Positions 5,048 to 9,008 of a stretch of DNA of 9,008 nt are shown here, in pieces. The notes beneath the pieces were generated by a model. It saw only the letters and a list, made by a program, of their open reading frames with translations. It was not told the DNA's origin and did no database searches. The DNA is from Opitutaceae bacterium. GTDB lineage: Bacteria > Verrucomicrobiota > Verrucomicrobiae > Opitutales > Opitutaceae. Every line of letters starts with the position of its first letter. The first letter of the stretch is position 1. The position numbers and the translations under genes were made by a program. Location of the stretch: assembly GCA_031266495.1 (NCBI GenBank), contig JAISAX010000635.1, forward strand, positions 1 to 9,008, read 5' to 3'.

Positions 5048-6733
5048 ATGAATATACAAATCCTGAAGTCCCCGTTAGTGATCGCGGCGCTCGCCACGCT
5101 GCTCTCCGCCTCGGCGGCGTTCGCCACCGAATATACAAGTTCGCAGACTGCGAACGGCACTGCCATTATTCTCAACTCCGGTGATATCGTTTCCGTCTCC
5201 GGTGATGGTACGAGGGCTTTGTCGGGTATGTCTGGCGGCAGCTTCGCGATCAATCCGTCTGATGGCAGCATCTCGCTGGTATCAACCGGCATCGTAGCCC
5301 GAACTGTGCGCCTGGACAATGCCAGCGCAAACCTGGGTTCCGGTTCATCCATTGGCAGCAACTATGTTGGAGTTGATATGACAGGAACTGGCTCCGTGTT
5401 CATGGCGGATAATCTTGCCGTCACGGTTGGCTCTTCGATGGTGCCCGTTATGCCTTCGGGAAGTAATACCAATCCATGCGGGATTCGTGCTGCGGATGCT
5501 TCACAGATGAGTTTGGGGTCAGATACGAAAATCAGTCTGTATCTCTCCGATGACTTCGGCACATCGGGAAGGGGCCTCATTGCTACCGGGGAAAGCACGG
5601 TGTTGGCCGTAACAGACAGGTTGTCTGTAGAGATAACCGGTGGCATGCTTTATGGAGCTGATTATATCAACCAGTCTCCATGGGGTGTGAGTATAACCAG
5701 TGGGGGCACGGCAGACTTGGGCACAAATGCCAGGATCAGGGTGTTGGAGGGTGCGGGAGTCGTTTCGGCAGGCGGTGGCGCTGCCGTCATTTTAGAGAAT
5801 GGGGTGGTCGAAGCCGGAGTCGCACTGATTGCTTCGCAGGGAGCCAGTCTTGCTGCGACCGGGGGTACGTTCGAGGGAGTTGGGACGGAGGGGGTTGCTC
5901 TGCTGATGTTCAGTGGCACAGTGGCTATTTCCGGCTCGACTTTGTCAAGTGAGGGGTATGCCGCCATCAACCTTGCGGATGGTAATAATGGCGATGATGG
6001 CCCGGGCGAGGTCACTGTTTCCGGCAGCATCATAACTTCTGCCGGTTCTGTAATCAGCTCCAGCGCAATAAATGCGACCCACACGACGGCCACCACGGTT
6101 ACGCTGCAAGGTGGCACACAGGCGTCGGGCGAGACCGGAATCCTTTTCGTGTCCGATGCCGGAGTGAATGCCGCTTCGTCGGTATCGGTCGTCGTTGACG
6201 GTGCGGGTACGGCTGCCGCGGGCCGGTTCATCGACGGCGCCTTGTCCACGAGCCTCACGGTGCGGGACGGGGCGTCGTGGGCGAGCGCGGGCGCCTCGGC
6301 GATGGATAGCCTGGTGTTGTCGGAGGCGACGGTTGTCCTGTCGCTGACGGCGTTGGGCGACGGCATCCGGGCCGGGCAACTGACGCTGGAGGGCGCTGGC
6401 AAGAGCGAGGTGAGTTTCACCGTGGCGGACAGCGTGGTGTTCAGCGCCGAAGCCGTGGCCTCCGCCGACGGGGAATATGTGTGGGATATCCTGACCGGGA
6501 CGAGCGTGAGCGGGGATTACACGGCGAGCGTCAACTGGAACCCGGCCAACACGGGCAATGCGAGTGCGACGTGGATGTGGGAGGATCTCGGTGGCGGGCA
6601 ATGGCGCATGTATGACATTGTTGTTGGCACCGTGCCTGAACCCGCGACGCATGCCGTGTTTGCCGGACTGGCGATGGTGGCCTGCGCCTGTGTGTTGCGC
6701 GGTCGCCGGTGCCAAGTCCGGCATTGCGGATAA
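5048..6733 (+). CDS. Secreted beta-helix-like PEP-CTERM sorting protein
   Basis: A 561-residue exported protein of unknown specific function. Residues 1-26 form a signal peptide: basic NIQILK, hydrophobic core, and AFA before a likely cut after Ala26. The body is rich in Gly, Ser, Ala, Thr and Val with regularly spaced short beta-strand-like segments, as in autotransporter-type right-handed beta-helices. Residues 407-432 (ASWASAGASAMDSLVLSEAT) match the W-x-x-x-G-x-S-x-x-x-x-L-x-L pattern of such passengers. The C-terminus is a PEP-CTERM signal: VPEP at 529-532, a hydrophobic helix at about 536-550, then the basic RGRR. Exosortase recognises this tripartite end and transfers the protein to the cell surface or matrix; no exosortase gene is in the window. 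It stands alone, divergent from gatC and convergent with fic. Base composition becomes visibly more GC-rich in the last third. Confidence 0.9.
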   Translation: MNIQILKSPLVIAALATLLSASAAFATEYTSSQTANGTAIILNSGDIVSVSGDGTRALSGMSGGSFAINPSDGSISLVSTGIVARTVRLDNASANLGSGSSIGSNYVGVDMTGTGSVFMADNLAVTVGSSMVPVMPSGSNTNPCGIRAADASQMSLGSDTKISLYLSDDFGTSGRGLIATGESTVLAVTDRLSVEITGGMLYGADYINQSPWGVSITSGGTADLGTNARIRVLEGAGVVSAGGGAAVILENGVVEAGVALIASQGASLAATGGTFEGVGTEGVALLMFSGTVAISGSTLSSEGYAAINLADGNNGDDGPGEVTVSGSIITSAGSVISSSAINATHTTATTVTLQGGTQASGETGILFVSDAGVNAASSVSVVVDGAGTAAAGRFIDGALSTSLTVRDGASWASAGASAMDSLVLSEATVVLSLTALGDGIRAGQLTLEGAGKSEVSFTVADSVVFSAEAVASADGEYVWDILTGTSVSGDYTASVNWNPANTGNASATWMWEDLGGGQWRMYDIVVGTVPEPATHAVFAGLAMVACACVLRGRRCQVRHCG

Positions 6734-6756
6734 TGTGCTGCCGGGCGGCGCGGGTG

Positions 6757-6801
6757 CCGCAAAACATGTGCTGGAAGTGTCCGGGTAGATGTTTTGTGCG
6801 G
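6757..6801 (+). terminator. Possible stem-loop after the PEP-CTERM gene
   Basis: CCGCAAAACAT (6757-6767) pairs with ATGTTTTGTGCGG (6789-6801), apart from a 2-nt bulge, leaving a 21-nt loop. It lies 23 bp after the PEP-CTERM stop. There is no T run after the stem, so it could stabilise the 3' end rather than terminate transcription by itself. Confidence 0.35.
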
Positions 6802-6809
6802 AGAGGTGG

Positions 6810-6905
6810 TTTGTGGCTCGTCCGTGAGCCACTTTCTGCGTTGTGGCTCATGAAACGGCTTTTTTGAGCCACAAATCGAGAAATGGCTCACAGGTGAGCC
6901 ACAAA
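6810..6905. repeat. Symmetric triple-palindrome element (GTGGCTCA/TGAGCCAC)
   Basis: Three palindromes share the half-site GTGGCTCA. They are GTGGCTC/GAGCCAC (6813-6832), TTGTGGCTCA/TGAGCCACAA (6841-6874, perfect 10-bp stem, 14-nt loop) and TGGCTCAC/GTGAGCCA (6884-6901, 2-nt loop). Their centres are exactly 35 bp apart, and the outer two mirror each other around the middle one, so 6810-6851 and 6864-6905 also form one long inverted repeat. The element lies between the convergent PEP-CTERM and fic genes. It could act as a bidirectional terminator, a cluster of protein binding sites, or a mobile palindromic repeat. Confidence 0.75.
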
Positions 6906-6925
6906 TAGCCGATTTCTATAACAGC

Positions 6926-8044
6926 TTATCGATTAATGATTTCAAGCAATGCAGGGAAGCGAAGGATGGCCGAACGACGGCCTGTATTGGGAATCAGTTT
7001 TTCCAGGATGTTGTTTTCAATCAGGATAGATACAATGCGATTTGCCGATGCTTTGGGGATTTTCGCCCTCTGGATAAAATCAGATTGCCGAAAAACCGGC
7101 GCTTCGAAAAGCGATTGCAAGGTGTTGATGGAAAATTGGCTGTGTGTGATTCGCGGCAGTTCGTTTTGCAGGTGTTTGTAAAGGTCAAGGATGTCGATGA
7201 CCTGCCGGGCATTGGCTTCCGCTTGGGCACGAATGGCTTCGAGGAAAAAGAGCAACCAGGATTCCCAATCGTTTTGTCCGGTGATAGCCAGGAGGCGATC
7301 ACAATACTCCTGGCGGTGCGTTTCCAGATAGGCGCTGAGATAAAATACCGGGCTGCCAAGTACTTTTTTTTCGTAAAGGAAAAGCGGCACGAGCATGCGA
7401 CCGACGCGTCCGTTGCCATCAAGAAAGGGGTGCAGTATTTCGAACTGGGCATGAACGATGCCAAGATGGACGAGTGGATCTTGTTCTTCAAAGTGCAGGT
7501 AGTTTTCAAAGTTGGTGAGCGCATCCGGCAAATCCAGCGGGTTTGGGGGGACAAAACGGGCTTGTCCGATGTTCGTTCCCTGCTGGCCTATCCAGTTTTG
7601 AACGGTGCGGAATTCTCCCCGTGCCTTGTTGTGTCCGCGCACACTGTCGAGAAGGATGTTGTGCGTGAGTTTAAGTGTGCCGAGGTGCAGGGGTTTTTCC
7701 TGAAGCGATTTGCTGGCGGCATACAAGGCTTTGCGGTAATTGAGAATCTCGAATATATCCGCGCGCAGTTCCGAGGTTTTATCATTCGCACCGCTTTCAA
7801 ATTCCAGGACTTCCTGCAAGGTGGCTTGGGTGCCTTCTATTTTGGAGGAGAGAGTGGCTTCATTGGTGGCAAGGGGAGTGAGCAGGACGTCGGGATTTGG
7901 AATGGTGCGCAATATGCCATCGTAAAGTGCGACTGCGCGGTTGGCCTTTCCAAGGGTGGAGACGAGTTTGCCCCATTCAATATGTTTCAATGGCAAACAG
8001 GGAGGGATGCAGGGCTGTCCGAAAGATTGGATCGTTGTGTTCAT
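6926..8044 (-). CDS. Class II Fic family protein (AMP-transferase) with winged helix
   Basis: A 372-residue cytosolic Fic protein. Fic enzymes transfer AMP (sometimes another nucleotide or phosphate group) from a nucleotide onto a target hydroxyl. The catalytic motif HPFLDGNGRVGR lies at 205-216, with His205 as base, Asp209 for the metal, and the GNGR anion hole. SSKIEG at 66-71 matches the inhibitory [S/T]xxxE[G/N] helix on the N-terminal side, which defines class II. Glu70 would hold the enzyme in check until displaced. Residues about 25-110 fit the Fic N-terminal domain and about 120-225 the Fic core, with the flap near GEFRTVQNWIG. Residues about 300-350 fit a winged helix (FRQSDFIQRAKIPKASANRI). 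It needs no separate antitoxin by design. Its codons are far less GC-biased than those of the gat genes, which suggests transfer. No Shine-Dalgarno at ATG 8044. The target is unknown. Confidence 0.93.
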   Translation of the reverse strand: MNTTIQSFGQPCIPPCLPLKHIEWGKLVSTLGKANRAVALYDGILRTIPNPDVLLTPLATNEATLSSKIEGTQATLQEVLEFESGANDKTSELRADIFEILNYRKALYAASKSLQEKPLHLGTLKLTHNILLDSVRGHNKARGEFRTVQNWIGQQGTNIGQARFVPPNPLDLPDALTNFENYLHFEEQDPLVHLGIVHAQFEILHPFLDGNGRVGRMLVPLFLYEKKVLGSPVFYLSAYLETHRQEYCDRLLAITGQNDWESWLLFFLEAIRAQAEANARQVIDILDLYKHLQNELPRITHSQFSINTLQSLFEAPVFRQSDFIQRAKIPKASANRIVSILIENNILEKLIPNTGRRSAILRFPALLEIINR

Positions 8045-8083
8045 AATAAGTACAAAATCTGGTATTCATATGAAGGAGAGATT

Positions 8084-8179
8084 ATGGAAATTCCTGAAAG
8101 ATTGTTTGTCACAGAAGAAAGCGAAGATGATGAAATGAAAATTGCCGGATCGGATGTATTCCTTTTTAATGTGTTATAA
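8084..8179 (+). CDS. Possible 31-residue acidic peptide, divergent from fic
   Basis: ATG 8084 is preceded by AAGGAGAG with AGGAG ending 5 nt before the start, the strongest ribosome binding site seen in the window. It opens a 31-codon frame ending in TAA. The peptide (MEIPERLFVTEESEDDEMKI and on to FLFNVL) has an acidic middle (EESEDDE) and a hydrophobic tail. It starts 39 bp from the fic start on the opposite strand. No family is recognised. It could be a genuine small protein, a regulator linked to fic, or the remaining 5' end of a gene lost when a repeat entered nearby. A shorter overlapping frame (8070-8138) lacks its own binding site. Confidence 0.4.
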   Translation: MEIPERLFVTEESEDDEMKIAGSDVFLFNVL

Positions 8180-8258
8180 AAAACAAATAATTCGTTCCGG
8201 TTGATTGTTCCTGATTTTCTTCGTTGCCTTTTGTTTAATTTTCAAGAGGCCCCCTTGT

Positions 8259-8452
8259 CATATGTTATATATGGGCACTTTGGAAAAGTCGTTTTAACCG
8301 CGAATGAACGCGAATAGACGCGAATTCGGAGAGAAGATAACTTTGTTGAACAAGAGCAGGTATTGAAACATTCGCGTTCATTCGCGTCCATTCGCGGTTG
8401 GTTCGTTTGTCTGGAAAAAGGAGTTTCTCAAAGTGCCCATATGTTACATATG
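8259..8452. repeat. Nested inverted-repeat (MITE-like) element beside pheT
   Basis: Outer arms of 25 bp, 8259-8283 and 8428-8452, match at 22 of 25 positions when one is inverted (core CAAAGTGCCCATAT). Inside them, 30-bp arms 8296-8325 and 8370-8399 match at about 27 of 30 and are built from 10-bp units of the type CGCGAATGAA repeated three times, with a 44-bp centre. A direct repeat CATATGTTAT occurs at both ends (8259-8268 and 8447-8456) and could be a target duplication. The right end touches the pheT stop codon. The whole has no coding capacity and looks like a small non-autonomous palindromic element. It may also serve as the pheT transcript's 3' stem-loop. Confidence 0.75.
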
Positions 8453-9008
8453 TTATTTGCGGATTTGCCAGGCGGTGTTTTTCGCGAGTTCGGCCTGGAG
8501 CTTGCCGAATGCCTGGTTGACTTCGGCGTCGGTCAGGGTCCGGTCGGAGGCTCGGAATACCAGCGTGAGGGCAAGGCTCTTCTTCCCCTCGGGCTGGGGG
8601 TACTGGTCAAAGATGTGGACGCTTTCTATGGCGATGGTCTTGCCGATGATTCTGGCCGTGGTGGTCTTGAGTTTGTCCGCTACTTCCCCGGCCGGCGTGG
8701 CGGCGTCCACAATGAGGGCGAGGTCTCGCGTGGTCGGCGGATACGAACTGAAGGGTTGGAATTGGATGCGTTTTTGTCCGGTCGCAAATAGCTGGCGCGG
8801 GAGGAGGAGTTCTCCGGCAATGACTGCGTGAGGGGGTTTGATGTCCCGGGCACGGGCGGTCTTCGCATTGATGAGGCCGCAGGCGAGCTCGACCTGACGG
8901 GCGCGGTCGGTGGTCTGCGCGGAATGGTCGCGTTGCCAGAGCGCGGGCGCGGGGGGGGGGGGGGGGGGATTTCCCGGCGGGTTCGGCGGCGTCGGGGATG
9001 AGGTGGAA
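8453..9008 (-). CDS. pheT: Phenylalanyl-tRNA synthetase beta subunit, C-terminal part
   Basis: This is the 3' end of pheT; the gene begins beyond the window edge. With PheS, PheT forms the alpha2beta2 enzyme that charges tRNA(Phe). The visible part covers the end of the core domain (RARQVELACGLI, then AVIAGELLLP) and the ferredoxin-like anticodon-binding domain. The latter has the hallmark YPPTTRDLALIVD, VHIFDQYPQPEGKKSLALTL, and the RTLTDAEVNQAF block near the C-terminus; it ends in TAA 8455-8453. An 18-C run at 8968-8951 encodes six Pro in this frame. Upstream of it this frame gives Pro/Ser/Thr-rich nonsense, while the frame starting at 9008 gives FHLIPDAAEPAGKS. That fits PheT better, so a one-base frameshift at the run is likely. 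Confidence 0.9.
   Translation of the reverse strand, partial: STSSPTPPNPPGNPPPPPPAPALWQRDHSAQTTDRARQVELACGLINAKTARARDIKPPHAVIAGELLLPRQLFATGQKRIQFQPFSSYPPTTRDLALIVDAATPAGEVADKLKTTTARIIGKTIAIESVHIFDQYPQPEGKKSLALTLVFRASDRTLTDAEVNQAFGKLQAELAKNTAWQIRK
8951..8968. repeat. 18-bp poly-G/poly-C tract inside pheT
   Basis: Eighteen consecutive G on the plus strand (C on the pheT strand). The frames that look coding on its two sides differ by one base; a length of 17 or 20 would join them. Confidence 0.95.

Noticed and set aside
5945..6832. 295-codon minus-strand open frame opposite the PEP-CTERM gene
   Set aside because: Arg/His/Pro-rich low-information sequence without motifs; the plus-strand product has a signal peptide and sorting signal.
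8070..8138. 22-codon basic peptide frame (MKERLWKFLKDC...)
   Set aside because: It contains the Shine-Dalgarno of the overlapping 31-codon frame inside its own coding sequence and has no binding site of its own.
7085..8179. 364-codon plus-strand open frame opposite fic
   Set aside because: Antisense of a Fic protein with an intact catalytic motif. Only its last 31 codons, with their own ribosome binding site, are kept as a possible small gene.
8296..8399. CRISPR-like array of CGCGAATGAA units
   Set aside because: Units are only 10 bp, contiguous and arranged as two inverted arms; there are no spacers of constant length and no cas genes.

Overview
The window looks like a chromosomal segment of a high-GC Gram-negative bacterium, most likely a member of Verrucomicrobiota (Opitutaceae-like). 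This is inferred from a gatC-gatA-gatB-yraN cluster, an exosortase-sorted PEP-CTERM surface protein, very GC-rich third codon positions in the housekeeping genes, and start codons that mostly lack a Shine-Dalgarno sequence. No rRNA, tRNA or CRISPR array was seen.

Layout. Positions 1-269 (minus) hold the open 5' part of an unrecognised small ORF that runs off the window. Positions 337-4478 (minus) hold the GatCAB amidotransferase genes in the order gatC, gatA, gatB, followed by a YraN/UPF0102 nuclease-like gene. GatCAB converts misacylated Glu-tRNA(Gln) and/or Asp-tRNA(Asn) to the amidated forms. The gatC-gatA gap is filled by a 211-bp palindromic repeat. Positions 4479-5047 are a gene-free divergent region. 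It carries a TG simple repeat, a 27-nt palindrome and a chain of small hairpins ending in a good intrinsic terminator that points towards the next gene. Positions 5048-6733 (plus) encode a 561-residue secreted, beta-helix-like PEP-CTERM protein.

Positions 6734-6925 separate two convergent genes and contain a highly symmetric set of three palindromes. Positions 6926-8044 (minus) encode a class II Fic AMP-transferase with an N-terminal inhibitory motif and a C-terminal winged helix. This gene is visibly less GC-rich than the gat genes and is probably accessory. A 31-codon ORF with a strong Shine-Dalgarno sequence lies divergently upstream of it (8084-8179). Positions 8259-8452 form a nested inverted-repeat (MITE-like) element abutting the stop codon of pheT. 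The 3' part of pheT (phenylalanyl-tRNA synthetase beta chain) occupies 8453-9008 (minus).

The translation genes (gatCAB, pheT) are ordinary. The unusual signals are in the gaps: three unrelated palindromic repeat families of similar design within 4.5 kb, a tandem-hairpin/terminator leader, and two very long poly-C tracts inside essential genes. The tract in pheT appears to put the gene out of frame.
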